A stretch of 64,000 bases of DNA from Cyrtodaria siliqua (GCA_037043455.1 JAWPHD010001215.1:248001-312000), one strand, 5' to 3'. Positions 12,288 through 21,441 are shown, counted from the stretch's first letter. A program made the numbers and translations. Notes: a model not told the origin generated them from the letters alone.

Positions 12288-12585
12288 TGAAAGAGTAAGG
12301 ATAAAACTAGGATTATTTTCCGTGAAAGGTAGGTCCATTTAAATTTTTATATTTAAATTACTATATTTTCAGAAGTTTCTAGGTTGAATACAAAGGTGGT
12401 GGATGAAACTCATACACATTACTAAAACAATTTATGACACACTTTTTAGACTTTTTTGTAAGGTTGCCATTGCTTCCTTTCTTCCCTGCTCCACTAGTTC
12501 TTTTTTTTGAACTTCACTAATTTCAAGTTTTTTTTGTTTGGTGTCCTGATTTAAACTATAATATTTATCTAACTCATCCAAAAAC

Positions 12586-12793
12586 CATATGCATGCCATC
12601 TTCGGGATGGTTAAAATTTTGTGCTGTTGATTTTATTAATATTGATGTCTGCTCAACCCGGGGCTGGAGGGCGTGAGCGGTAGCTATCGTATTTCACTAC
12701 CACTCATGGACAGTCTCAATCAAACCGAGACTGCAATATTTCATATGTGTCGTGCTCGGCCGTTTCCAAAGGTCCATTATCATACTCTTTTTT
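12586..12793 (-). repeat. Candidate host terminal exon plus 3' UTR, copy A
   Basis: This 208 bp segment is about 95% identical to 13187-13393. On the minus strand it contains an open frame ending ...AEHDTYEILQSRFD followed by TGA, then apparent UTR. The two copies differ in few bases and preserve the peptide apart from one residue. A Y-x-x-L tail motif suggests the cytoplasmic end of a surface receptor, but the parent gene is not identifiable here. A 27-31 bp piece also occurs at 58508-58537. Confidence 0.5.
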
Positions 12794-13186
12794 ATAGCAC
12801 AGTGGCGTTACTTGTGCAGTGTGGCGGCAGTAAAACGTCTCCCCGCGCTTGCAATCAGTACTGTTATTCATTCGATCTTTGGAGATCGCTGAGCCCGATA
12901 CTTATAGTTAGTTATCGGTGGTACATTTTCAATTTCTTTTGTTTTCTTACTTAATTTTTGATTCGGTGGTTCCACTACTCCGGCCGATAAAAGGCTCTGG
13001 GTATTGTTTAACCACTCATAGGATATGTTGTCTGCTTTTTATAAGCAGGCTTTGTGACCGCTTCTCCCAACTAAATTCCATTATGTTTATTTCGCTGTTC
13101 GAGGCATTTCATTTTATTAGATACTGGGACCATACGCCGTGCGACATGGGGAATACATTTGGGAAGGGTGACTCCATGTCCACCGC

Positions 13187-13393
13187 CATATGCATGCCAT
13201 CTTCGGGATGGTTAAAATTTTGTGCTGTTGATTTTATTAATATTGATATCTGCTCAACCCGGGGCTGGAGGGCGTGAACGGTAGCTAGCATATTTCACTA
13301 CCACTTATGGACAGTCTCAATCAAACCGAGACTGCAATATTTCATATGTGTCGTGCTCGGCCGTTTCAAAAGGTCCATTATCATACTCTTTTT
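13187..13393 (-). repeat. Candidate host terminal exon plus 3' UTR, copy B (fused to a viral ORF)
   Basis: This is the second copy of the 208 bp segment; together with the 393 bp between them the copies form a ~601 bp tandem duplication. At its high-coordinate edge it joins in frame to the hydrophobic-hairpin viral gene, supplying that gene's last ~23 codons and stop. On the minus strand the intervening sequence carries AATAAA signals near 13110 and 13065, as expected downstream of a last exon. Confidence 0.5.
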
Positions 13394-13817
13394 TGAACTC
13401 TTGCTCAGATATCTGTGCATCACTCAATGCTTTTGATATCAAATTGTTTATGCTATTCAACTTAGCCTCTGCCAAAGTTTTTATTTCATGATGTTTTTGA
13501 GCTTTTGCATTAAACTTGCGTCTGATAAAATTAATACAAACACCTGTAGCTCCACATACTATTGCTGCTATTTCTAAAGGTAACACAACTGGAACAACAA
13601 ATCCAATCCCAGCCATAATAACACCTGCAGATATCAAGGTAGTGTCAATTCCATCTGTAATATTAATACCACGTTTATATTTTTTATAAAGAGACTGACG
13701 TATATCTCGTTCTGTAATTAACTTTTTTTCAATTTCTGAAATCTTTTGTAATCTATAATTGTGTCAGTCTTCCACTGGCAACTCAGGATGTATACTTGGT
13801 GCTGTCGGTTGCTTCAT
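13317..13817 (-). pseudogene. Hydrophobic-hairpin virus-like protein, C-terminus replaced
   Basis: The gene reads leftwards from an ATG at 13815-13817 behind an A/T-only leader. An in-frame TGA at 13764-13766 (codon 18) breaks it, after which the frame stays open to the end. The N-terminal half is charged and helical. A ~37-residue hydrophobic stretch then begins ISAGVIMAGIGFVVPVVLPL, probably a membrane helical hairpin, followed by a basic helix (RRKFNAKAQKHHEIK). From about residue 144 the sequence (EYDNGPFE...YEILQSRFD) belongs to the duplicated host-like repeat rather than to the viral family. I believe related proteins occur in other invertebrate Polinton-like elements, but the function is unknown. 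A membrane-associated structural or entry-accessory role is only a guess. Confidence 0.6.
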
Positions 13818-13839
13818 TTTTTTATTTATTAATAAAAAA

Positions 13840-14337
13840 TTAAATTAATTCAATTAATAATGATGCCACCGTATTTACAGCGGTAGCGTTGGAAATCTTG
13901 CATACAAAGTTAACAACAGAACCAGCACCAATCTCTAAAGGTTTATCAAAGTTATCATGATTGCGTGGGATGATGTGAAGCGTTATGCCATAATTTGGTT
14001 GTTCAACACCATTGACAGAAACTATTACAGATACGTCACCAACTAATCGTTCACATGCTAAACCTATTCCCATAATCCGTCCACGGCGTGTCATTACATG
14101 CCCCACATTTGATTCTGCCCCGCCATTACCAAATGAGAGTACTCTATTCAACACAAGTGGGCCCTTAGCCTCTGCAAATATTGTTATAATTCCATATTTA
14201 AGATTATCAACTCTATTTTTCAAATGATTAAACTGGTTAACAAAAGGCACAATTCGCCTATATAAATCTTGAACATTATTTATCAAAGCCTCTAAGTCTT
14301 CTGTTTTTTCAGGTCTTGTTGGTCCAAATATACTCAT
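13840..14337 (-). CDS. Putative fibre-like structural protein
   Basis: An intact 165-residue ORF. Residues about 10-50 (ALINNVQDLYRRIVPFVNQF and onward) have heptad-like hydrophobic spacing fitting a short coiled coil. Residues about 58-165 are rich in beta-strand-forming and Gly/Asn residues and contain no Cys cluster or catalytic motif. A coiled-coil stalk followed by a compact beta domain resembles trimeric viral fibre or spike proteins. The position beside the penton-like gene fits a vertex attachment protein. It is separated from the next gene by a 24 nt A/T-rich leader. No homologue was recognised by sequence, so the call rests on architecture and context. It could be another minor capsid protein. 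Confidence 0.45.
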   Translation of the reverse strand: MSIFGPTRPEKTEDLEALINNVQDLYRRIVPFVNQFNHLKNRVDNLKYGIITIFAEAKGPLVLNRVLSFGNGGAESNVGHVMTRRGRIMGIGLACERLVGDVSVIVSVNGVEQPNYGITLHIIPRNHDNFDKPLEIGAGSVVNFVCKISNATAVNTVASLLIELI

Positions 14338-14361
14338 TGTTTTTTTATAAAAATATATTTT

Positions 14362-15006
14362 TTAAATAATTTCTAAAACACAACTCATAGGCAAACCGTG
14401 ATTATTTATTTTGTTGCCATACTCATCTCTGACTTCTATTTTTAATTCAGAAATTGCACCATTCATAAGACAGTGATATTCAGGATAAAAATGTGTATAT
14501 ACTATATCACCAAACTGCTTATTTACTACAGGCACAACACCTATAATAGTGCTTGGTGCACCATTGAAATAATTACTACTCATATTAACTTGTTCCAGAT
14601 GAACATATAGCTGTTTATAAGGAGCTAAATCAATTGGGTAATCTCCTATATTAGTACCTGTCAACCATTTTCTGTCCTTGAATCCCAGCATATTTGAAAG
14701 ACCGCTTGACATTCGTGTCTCTATTGGCGTATGTATAATGCTGAAGCCAATTTGCTCAATACTGTCCAGGATAATATTTTCATTTAGCTTTTTAAAACTT
14801 ACTGTCAAGTCTTGAAAATTATAAAGTCCACCTGGTAAATGTTCTATTTTATCTGGGTTTCTTGTCTTTACGATTTCATGATTATTATTATGCCAACCGA
14901 TAGTGTATGTAAAACTTTTTAATCCAACGCGCTTAGTTCCATCTCTATTATCGATATACTGTTGTAAATTAATAGAGTTGTATATGTTTGAAATTGTATG
15001 AAACAT
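14362..15006 (-). CDS. Putative penton-like / minor capsid protein
   Basis: An intact 214-residue ORF starting at an ATG 34 nt from the divergent gene at 15041. The C-terminal two thirds has a beta-rich pattern: PYKQLYVHLEQV, then a GVVPV strand, an acidic/aromatic loop (THFYPEYHCL) and a final ELKIEVRDEYG ... SCVLEI pair of strands. This order of strands is what I expect of Polinton single jelly-roll minor capsid (penton) proteins. Known: Polintons encode one penton and one hexon-like capsid protein. Inferred: this protein forms the fivefold vertices. There are no membrane segments or lesions. The assignment is structural by analogy and needs a fold prediction to confirm it. Confidence 0.55.
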   Translation of the reverse strand: MFHTISNIYNSINLQQYIDNRDGTKRVGLKSFTYTIGWHNNNHEIVKTRNPDKIEHLPGGLYNFQDLTVSFKKLNENIILDSIEQIGFSIIHTPIETRMSSGLSNMLGFKDRKWLTGTNIGDYPIDLAPYKQLYVHLEQVNMSSNYFNGAPSTIIGVVPVVNKQFGDIVYTHFYPEYHCLMNGAISELKIEVRDEYGNKINNHGLPMSCVLEII

Positions 15007-15040
15007 TTGTTTTTAATATATATAAAAAATACAAATAAAA
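15007..15040. promoter_or_regulatory. Divergent promoter gap, 34 bp
   Basis: Only 34 bases, almost entirely A/T with a TATATATAAAAA run, separate the penton-like ATG (minus) from the ATG at 15041 (plus). Both genes must be driven from this interval. TATA runs directly before AAAAATG starts recur at other genes of the element. Confidence 0.6.
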
Positions 15041-16311
15041 ATGATTTCTAAAGAATTTAAATATAACCCAGATGCTCACTATTCAAATACTTTCAGCAAG
15101 AAAGTGTTAGATATAATAAATCAAAACATAGTCATTACATCAAACGGTAAATACTTTAAAGCATCATTTCCAAATGTCTTTGAAAAATACAAACTCCCTT
15201 ACGTTAAATCAGATGATATAGTCCAACGCTGGGGAACAGATTGGATGTCATTTTGGCAGAACCAGTTGAATTTTGCTATTTTGTGTGCGACAACTGGATG
15301 TGGTATTGATTTCAACAACCATCAAAAAGCTGATGCCCTGGTTGGTTCGTTATTTCGATTTCATGTCTATTACCAAGTCAGAAGAATATCATTTGAGATG
15401 AGTGTAGCAATGCCGCAAGACTCAAATTGGAATGCGTTTAATAACACATATAACCGAAACGCATACGAGAGAATATGCAAGGAGTTTAATGTTGACTTAA
15501 ATTTAGACTGGAGACAAAAACAAAGCTATAATGATGGCCTAGGAACAATTTATAATTACTGGACAAATATTGGTTATCATCCTTTGATAAATACTGTATA
15601 CGACAACAAAACGATGAGTTTTACAGTCTATGAGAGTGATAAAACATATCACATTGATTACATTGCACAAGGATCTGAGGCAGACAACAGCTGGTCTACT
15701 TTTATACTAGATTGTTCATTTGGATTTACAAGAGCTGGAGTAGAAAGAATTAATGACAGCACAAGAACATACTGCTGGGCAACTCTTGGCTCACAATCAC
15801 AAACAGGAACAGATATACTTGGAACTGGAACGGCATTTGATGCACAGAAACAATTTTTAGCAAATGTAGAGGACGCAATAAATAGCCCCATCAACTTGCC
15901 CAGTCAAATTTCAAGATATGAAAACACCCTAAAATATGCAAGAAGTAAAGTAAATTTTGTCATGGAAGTGGATTGTACATGTCTCCGAGTGACATGGAAT
16001 TAAGAATCGGAACAATACAAGACTACAATAATGAAATTGTAATAGCAACCGATGCACAAGCACTAGGATTAAATAATGATGTAAATGTAAAACCAGTGCC
16101 ACCAAAAAATATTCAACCTTTTCAAGGCACCACAACAAAGAAATTTTTACCGGAACATTCTGACTTTGATAAATCAATACATAAAACTGTGGAGCATAAC
16201 CCACCAGAAATGCAAAAAATAGCGATTGAACACAAAGAAAACAAAACAACTATAATTGTTGGTACTATAATAATAGGTCTTGCTGCATTACTTATCTACG
16301 AGATTTACTAA
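15041..16311 (+). pseudogene. Conserved virion-type protein with C-terminal membrane anchor, frameshifted
   Basis: The first frame runs 320 codons from the ATG at 15041 to a stop at 16001-16003. The downstream frame, open from before 15973 to 16311, continues with a motif-like LYMSPSDMELRIGTI and ends in a hydrophobic segment (TTIIVGTIIIGLAALLIYEI). A single-base deletion around 15958-15964 most simply explains the break. The undamaged gene would encode about 423 residues: a large aromatic-rich soluble domain (with CATTGCGI and RFHVYYQVRR) and one C-terminal transmembrane helix. I do not recognise a named family. The membrane anchor and its place among structural genes suggest a virion-membrane or assembly protein. 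Its 3' end overlaps the convergent gene by 20 nt. Confidence 0.6.
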
Positions 16312-17621
16312 ACCACTCTTTGGCTGCCACATACAACAACCCGGAAACAAACACAAGCAAAGCCCATAGATTGTTACCAAGCCAATTAATAACATTACCT
16401 GTTGCAGATAAAAGCCATGATACTATTGCACCAATAACTCCTGGAAGTGCTGCAGCAGCTTTACCAGCTAGGTTGGCAAGAAGTTTCCCAAGATTAAGTA
16501 GTTTTTTTTTTATCCAGTCCTTGACACTTGACGGGTCAGGTTTTGGAGTTGGAACAGGTGCAGTCCCTCCTCCCGTTGTAGGAATAATGGTCTCAACTAA
16601 AACCCCAATAATCATACTAAACGCAGTCAAAATACTAACAATAGTAATACCTTGCTCTCTGAATAATGTTTTTATTCTCTCACCCAATGATGTGTCTTTT
16701 TTTAACACCTTATTTATAGTTTCTTTTATCCTGTTTATTTGACTGCGTAATGCTTCTTTGTTTTCACTCGCCACTTCAAGTCGTGCACTTCTTGCATCTT
16801 CTAATTTTTTTATTCTGTCACGTATGCGCTCTTGTTGAAACTCAACCTCCTGCCCGGGGGTGCTAACCTGTTCTAACTTTTGTTTTTCTATTGTTATGTC
16901 TTTATCAAGTTGTGTGAGTTTTGCCAAGTTATTGACGAGTTCTTCCCTGACATTTGTCATCGCTTTTACTATTCCATCCATTTCACGCTTGTCTATATTT
17001 GTTTGTGTTTCAACATCAGGACGCTCATCCACATCCCAGTCAAAAATTGATGCCTCTATGTTATCAATTGATGTATCTATGTTATCCACAATGTGAAAAA
17101 TCTTGTAATGGAATAGCATCCACGTCTGGTAAATCGTTTCTTGTGCTCTCCAACGCTTGTCGAGCTCTCTGTGATAATTTTGTTTTACTGTTATACTCCG
17201 GCAAATTCAAAAATTGTCTTACCGCCCTTGTTCCCCCAGAGCCAAATTCCTTTACCAAAGAACCAAGGGAAAGAAATGTTGCACTACCTTGCTTGGCAGT
17301 TATTCTTATTTTTTTATCATCAACAACCCAGTATAATGTTTTACCATCATCTGATACTTTAAACTGGTCATAATACATTTTGTCCGGTGCCATCTTATAT
17401 CGTTTTGCTATTTCATCATTCAAGGATTTTACAAAATTTGTCTTATGTGTTTTAAGTGTGACTTCTCTCAGCTCTCCCCTAAGTTCAGCAATATGATCGC
17501 TTTGATTAAGAAGACTTCTTTGAACAGGCTCATCAGGCACCATTGGTAAATCATCATAATATTCATCATAATCATCTGGATCAAACGTAGGATTGTCATA
17601 TTCAAATCCTCCTTCAGCCAT
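16292..17621 (-). pseudogene. Coiled-coil multipass membrane protein, frameshifted
   Basis: Two overlapping frames make up this gene. The first starts at the ATG at 17621 (179 codons to 17082): an acidic tyrosine-rich N-terminus (DPDDYDEYYDDLPMVP), then a compact alpha/beta region (residues ~95-135). The second (17119-16292) continues with a long charged coiled coil, a hydrophobic helix (VSILTAFSMIIGVLVETIIP), a Thr/Pro linker, a KKKLLNLGKLLANLAGKAAA amphipathic helix and further hydrophobic helices, ending in a basic tail. The break lies near a TTTTT run at about 17095, so a one-base slip, mutational or programmed, joins them. Size would be about 440 residues. The organisation suggests a membrane-remodelling or internal virion protein. 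I do not recognise a named family. Confidence 0.55.
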
Positions 17622-17667
17622 TGTTTATTTATTTAATTTTAAAAAATATATTTAAAAAATAAAAACA
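17622..17667. promoter_or_regulatory. Divergent promoter gap, 46 bp, quasi-palindromic
   Basis: The gap between the two ATGs is A/T-only apart from its edges and is symmetric: CATTGTTTATTTATTTA on one side mirrors AAAATAAAAACAATG on the other, start codons included. It must serve the capsid gene rightwards and the coiled-coil protein leftwards. Confidence 0.6.
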
Positions 17668-18936
17668 ATGTCAGCTTACGGAAACAAACTCAACCCTCAT
17701 AGAAAACTAAGAGAACCTCATGGCGCCAAGGGCATCCGCACAAGTGTAGTAATAACTAATAATCCATCAACAATAGACCAAAACCAGCAACTGCTTGTGA
17801 GATTTCCTAATCTAAGTACTAATGATGTAATAGTTCCTCGTACTGCTCGTCTTGCCTTTGAAATAGAACTTAAAAGCAGAACAGACGCCAACGCTACTAT
17901 ATACCAGAATCTGGGTAGAGCAATTGTGAAAAAAATGACAATAAGAATAAGTGGCAATGAAGTCATGTCAATAGATGACAGTGATATATATCATTGTTAT
18001 GTATATTTATGGAAAAGCCCTACCGAACGAGTAAACATAGCTTACCAAGGTATTGGTAAAGCAAACATGCTAAGACATAGAATTGGTGCGGGAGATGCTT
18101 CCTCAGACACCGAAGATGAAGCTATAGCAGCAGCTTATGGAAATAGATTTTGTATTCCACTGGACTTTGAAATGTTAGAAAGTCATATGCCATTTTATCA
18201 AGCGGGGCTTGGTGATAGGTTAGAATATGAATTAACGTTTAACGATTATAACAAAGTTATCAAAAGCAGTGATGCTGATGCATCTTATGTAATAAAAAAT
18301 ATCTGCTTGGAATTTGATATGGTTAGTGATGTTGAATTAGCCAGACAAATAAGACAGCAAATCAATGGTAAGATAGTATTTATGTATGATCGTATCTTGC
18401 GACATAGAAAAATAATAGCAAACAAATCTGAAACCCTTTGGAATATCAACATTAATGTACCAGCACAGAGCATGAAAGGTATTCTAATGCTGTTTGAAGA
18501 CCCAGAAAGAACAAACACGGAATCCTTTTACAACCCAAAGATTGAAAAGGTTGAAATGACAATAGAGGGAGTACCAAATCAGTTGTATAGTCAGGGCATG
18601 AAGGCATATCAACATTGGGATGAAATCAACAAATACTTTGCCTTGACATCAAAAAGAAACAAAGAAACATAAATAGTAGCGAGGGACTTGAACTTTACCA
18701 ATGTTTCTCTTGAGACCTATCTAACAAAATCATATGCTTTGTGGCTTGACCTTAGAACATGTGATGACAATTTATTATACGGCAGTGGAAGAAAAATAGA
18801 AAACGGCAGTGAAGGCATAACGATACTAATAAATAAAAAAGCAGATGCAGATCAACCTTTAAATATTTATCTATATATAATACAAGATGCGCAAATCAAT
18901 TTCGAAGATGGAAGATTCAAAGAATCACGATACTAG
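17668..18936 (+). pseudogene. Double jelly-roll major capsid protein with in-frame stop
   Basis: A 422-codon frame from the ATG at 17668, interrupted only by TAA at 18670-18672 (codon 335) and then open to TAG at 18934-18936. Features I associate with Polinton hexon-like capsid proteins include an N-terminal beta-rich half (VVITNNPSTIDQNQQLLVRF), AIVKKMTIRISGNEVMSIDD, a central ESHMPFYQAGLGDRLEYELT segment, and a C-terminal strand-rich end after the stop. Length fits a double jelly-roll subunit. The ATPase gene overlaps its end in another frame, the usual capsid-packaging neighbourhood. The stop would truncate the last ~88 residues, part of the second jelly roll, so this copy should not make normal capsomers. 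Family membership is from recognition of the pattern, not a search. Confidence 0.75.
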
Positions 18937-19569
18937 TTTGCAACAAAAATATCCTAAATATTCACACAGTGCCATTATCTGCGGTCAGACAGGCTGCGGC
19001 AAAACAGAGTTTGTTCTTGACATACTTGAACAAGAGTATGTTGGAGTTTTTGAACATATAATTATATTGTGCCCAACCATAGAGTAGAACGAGGCTTATA
19101 AAAATAGATCCTGGATAGGTGATGTAAGACACCCAAAAGATAAAAAAATAATAATTGTCAATCCCGTTAGCAACGGCAAAGAAATGCTGCAAGAACTGTT
19201 GCGTTTATTTTTCAAACAATATGCTGGCAAGCCCACATTATACATCATTGATGATTGCTCAGCCACAAAATAATTAACAAAGAAAAAGGATATGTTGTCA
19301 GAGTTGGCATTCTCTGGTCGTCACGCCAAACAGTCAGTGTGGGTTATATCACAGAGATATAATTCTGTATTAAAAGATTTGCGGGAGCAAGCAAAATGGT
19401 TGTGTATGTTTTACACTAAAGACAGAGATAGTTATGAAAATTTTTGAGAGAAAATGATGTTATTCCGACACTGGAAGAGAGAACCAGAATAAGAAAAGCT
19501 TTAGCAAAAACTAAATATTCAAAGTTAATATTGAGGACAGACCAACCAACTGGTTATTGGGTTGAATAA
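18887..19569 (+). pseudogene. Packaging ATPase (FtsK/HerA, A32-like), multiply broken
   Basis: The gene starts within the end of the capsid gene, at the ATG at 18887 or the internal ATG at 18908. Walker A is GQTGCGKT at residues 33-40. A Walker B-like segment (LYIIDD) follows in the same frame near 19238-19255. A sensor-type segment (SELAFSGRHAKQSVWVISQR) lies near 19293-19352. Lesions are TAG at 19085-19087, TAA at 19271-19273, and a one-base loss in the T run before 19445, after which the reading continues in another frame to TAA at 19567-19569. Full length would be about 227 residues, normal for A32-like genome-packaging ATPases. Its expected role is pumping the DNA genome into the capsid. 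Confidence 0.8.
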
Positions 19570-19840
19570 TTTTTAACAGCGATGCTTTTTTTCTAACAGC
19601 ATTGCTTTGTTGCTAATAGTAATACTAACAGCAAAGTAGCAATGTTAATAGCAATACTGTCATAAAAATATAACGAAAATATCAGGAAATATAGTAATGC
19701 TTATAGCATTGCTCATAGCAAAGTAGCATTGCTCATAGCAAAGTAGCAATGTTAATAGCAATGCTTGCGGCAAATTAACAATGCTAATAAAAAATAGTAA
19801 TATTAATAACAATGCTATTAACAATACTAACAATTACTAG
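19570..19840. repeat. GCAATGC/AGCATTGCT hairpin-rich repeat inside the element
   Basis: Irregular repeats of AGCAATGCTAATAG and AGCAAAGTAGCAATGTTAAT occur in both orientations; AGCATTGCT and AGCAATGCT are each other's inverse. The tract can fold into many short stems. It fills the only long non-coding gap between viral genes (ATPase and the next ORF), so it could be a regulatory or replication feature, or simply an expanded repeat. Confidence 0.65.
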
Positions 19841-19916
19841 TTGCATGAATATCGCAGCTGGTTGTTTTATGTTTTATGTTTATTTCAAGATAAAAAATAA
19901 AATTATTAATATAAAA

Positions 19917-20408
19917 ATGAATGCGGAAGAACTATTACAAGATATATCAGAAGGTTTCACGGAACGTGATGAATCAAAACAACAAGAAACAAAAAAAGAA
20001 AGATTATCAGCCATAGTGGCTGGCGGCGGTCATTGTCAATATTTGGGTAAAGACATACAATTCACAAATATAGATAGCATGCCCCCGGATGAAATTAACA
20101 AACTTTACTGCAGATATGAAGCAAGGCTTGGGGCAAGTATGACCAAGACTTTAGGCAATTCTTTTAATAACTTGTATGTGATGGGAGTATCAAAATATTT
20201 TAATGTAACCAATCCATCAAAGCTGATAGAAGATTTGGAGGAAGACCCATTTATTATTCATGCTTTGACAAGTGCTTGTTGTGAGTTGTATTACAGGTAT
20301 GGAATGTGCTTACCACCATTTACAGCAATACTAACAACTGTTAGACATATTGATTTTAATAAAAATAAAAATATAGATAATATAAATGATGGAGAACCAA
20401 GAGAGTGA
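19917..20408 (+). CDS. Small conserved helical protein, unknown function
   Basis: An intact ORF of 163 residues from the ATG at 19917 (AAAAATG context). An upstream in-frame ATG at 19812 lies in repeat sequence and is less likely. The N-terminus is acidic (MNAEELLQDISEGFTERDES). The middle has LYCRYEARLGASMTKTLGNS. The C-terminal half is helical and rich in Cys/Tyr (TSACCELYYRYGMCLPP). There is no membrane segment or catalytic motif. It overlaps the next ORF by 20 nt, so both are probably on one transcript. I do not recognise the family; its place after the ATPase suggests an assembly factor or minor virion protein. Confidence 0.55.
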   Translation: MNAEELLQDISEGFTERDESKQQETKKERLSAIVAGGGHCQYLGKDIQFTNIDSMPPDEINKLYCRYEARLGASMTKTLGNSFNNLYVMGVSKYFNVTNPSKLIEDLEEDPFIIHALTSACCELYYRYGMCLPPFTAILTTVRHIDFNKNKNIDNINDGEPRE

Positions 20409-20729
20409 AGTTATACCTGTACAAAAAGTAAAAAATCCAAAAAGAATAGAAGCTGGGAAAAAAGGAGCAGCGGCAAGAAAGGCAAAGCGTTTGGTAGAGC
20501 AAGATGCAAAGCAAGATGCTGCAAAGCAAGATGAAATAAAAAAATAACAATAGGTGAAGAGGAACCAGAAATCAAAATAAACGTATACAAAAATTATATT
20601 CCACCGTGTCTGGTTTTATTAGGTATTGCTGGGTTGGGTTTGTATATTTATAACAAGAAATCTGCTACGCAACCTGTGCAACCTGTGGCTGTTCATGTTG
20701 CACCAAAAGACCCGTTTGATTGTTTTTAA
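20389..20729 (+). CDS. Small basic protein, -1 frame extension adds a membrane helix
   Basis: The zero frame starts at 20389 (a second ATG directly upstream at 20386) and encodes 52 residues with a basic tract (NPKRIEAGKKGAAARKAKRL) and a QDAKQDAAKQD repeat, ending at TAA 20545-20547. The seven-A run directly before this stop is a canonical A_AAA_AAA slip site. Slipping back one base enters a frame that stays open to 20729, encoding a membrane helix (PCLVLLGIAGLGLYIY) and a Pro/Val-rich tail. Either a programmed -1 frameshift makes a short basic form and a longer membrane form, or one base was gained or lost in the A run in this decaying copy. The family is unknown. Confidence 0.5.
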
Positions 20730-20770
20730 TAATTTATTTAAAAAAATAATATAATAATAATATAAAAAAA

Positions 20771-21007
20771 ATGGCAACAAGTATTGACGGAAAACAAATT
20801 GTAAATATGATGTATCACGCTGGAGTGGAAACACTTTTAACTATTGGATATTCTGAGATTGGCAGAAAACTACTAAGAAAACCAGACCCTAAAGTAGATT
20901 TTAATATGACAGATGTTGGGATGCTGTCTGTGGATATTATGTTAGCAATGGCTACAAAGGATATGCTGATTAAGCAAGGTATTATTCCTGCAGATATTAT
21001 GAAATAA
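20771..21007 (+). CDS. Small conserved protein (78 aa), unknown function
   Basis: An intact ORF with a TATAAAAAAAATG start context. It has a soluble N-terminal helix (GKQIVNMMYHAGVETLLTIG), a basic turn (RKLLRKPDPKVDF) and an amphipathic helical end (GMLSVDIMLAMATKDMLIKQ). No Cys cluster or catalytic motif is seen. It lies in the tight plus-strand series after the ATPase. The small size and two amphipathic helices suggest a minor structural or membrane-associated protein, but I do not recognise it. Confidence 0.5.
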   Translation: MATSIDGKQIVNMMYHAGVETLLTIGYSEIGRKLLRKPDPKVDFNMTDVGMLSVDIMLAMATKDMLIKQGIIPADIMK

Positions 21008-21030
21008 TTAAAAAATATATATATAAAAAA
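21008..21030 (+). promoter_or_regulatory. TATA run abutting start codon
   Basis: The 23 nt between two genes is A/T-only and contains TATATATATAAAAAAATG running straight into the next ATG. The same TATA-plus-A-run layout precedes the ATGs at 15041, 17668, 20771 and, less clearly, 21834. It is probably a shared viral promoter element. Confidence 0.5.
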
Positions 21031-21441
21031 ATGGCAAGTGCAGTAGCAATGATGATCGGTGGCGCATTAACAAACGCATTGGCGTTTAGCGGTTCAAATT
21101 ATTTCTTTTCAAAAATGGGAAGTCATTCAGATGAGGAAAGGCATGACAAAGCAGTGGAACAATTGGAAGCAGCATAAGCGGCGTGGAATAAAAAAAGAAC
21201 AGAAAGATTAGATTTTGTTAATAAGCAACTGCAAAAAGAGCATCATGCAGAGCAGACTTTTGATGATGTGGACCAAGCTATGAAACAGTATTATTATACA
21301 ACTGGCAAACATTTGCTTTTGGAACCGGAGCCCAAGTTGAGTGATTTTTATACACCATCTCCGGATCAACAGAATAGAGAAATTACGTTTATTGTGGTGG
21401 GCATGGCTACAACTGGATTTGTGGCGTATAAATTGAGTTAA
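21031..21441 (+). pseudogene. Small protein with hydrophobic ends, in-frame stop
   Basis: A 136-codon frame from the ATG at 21031 interrupted by TAA at 21175-21177 (codon 49). The N-terminus is hydrophobic and Ala/Gly-rich (MASAVAMMIGGALTNALAFS). The middle is a charged helix (WNKKRTERLDFVNKQLQKEH). The C-terminus ends in a likely membrane helix (ITFIVVGMATTGFVAYKLS). A bitopic or hairpin membrane protein is likely. The single stop is the only lesion seen, so inactivation may be recent. The family is not recognised. Confidence 0.5.

Noticed and set aside
12673..13277. Plus-strand ORFs of 93 and 119 codons
   Set aside because: They span the duplicated host-like segment in the opposite orientation to its coding frame and have no recognisable domain.
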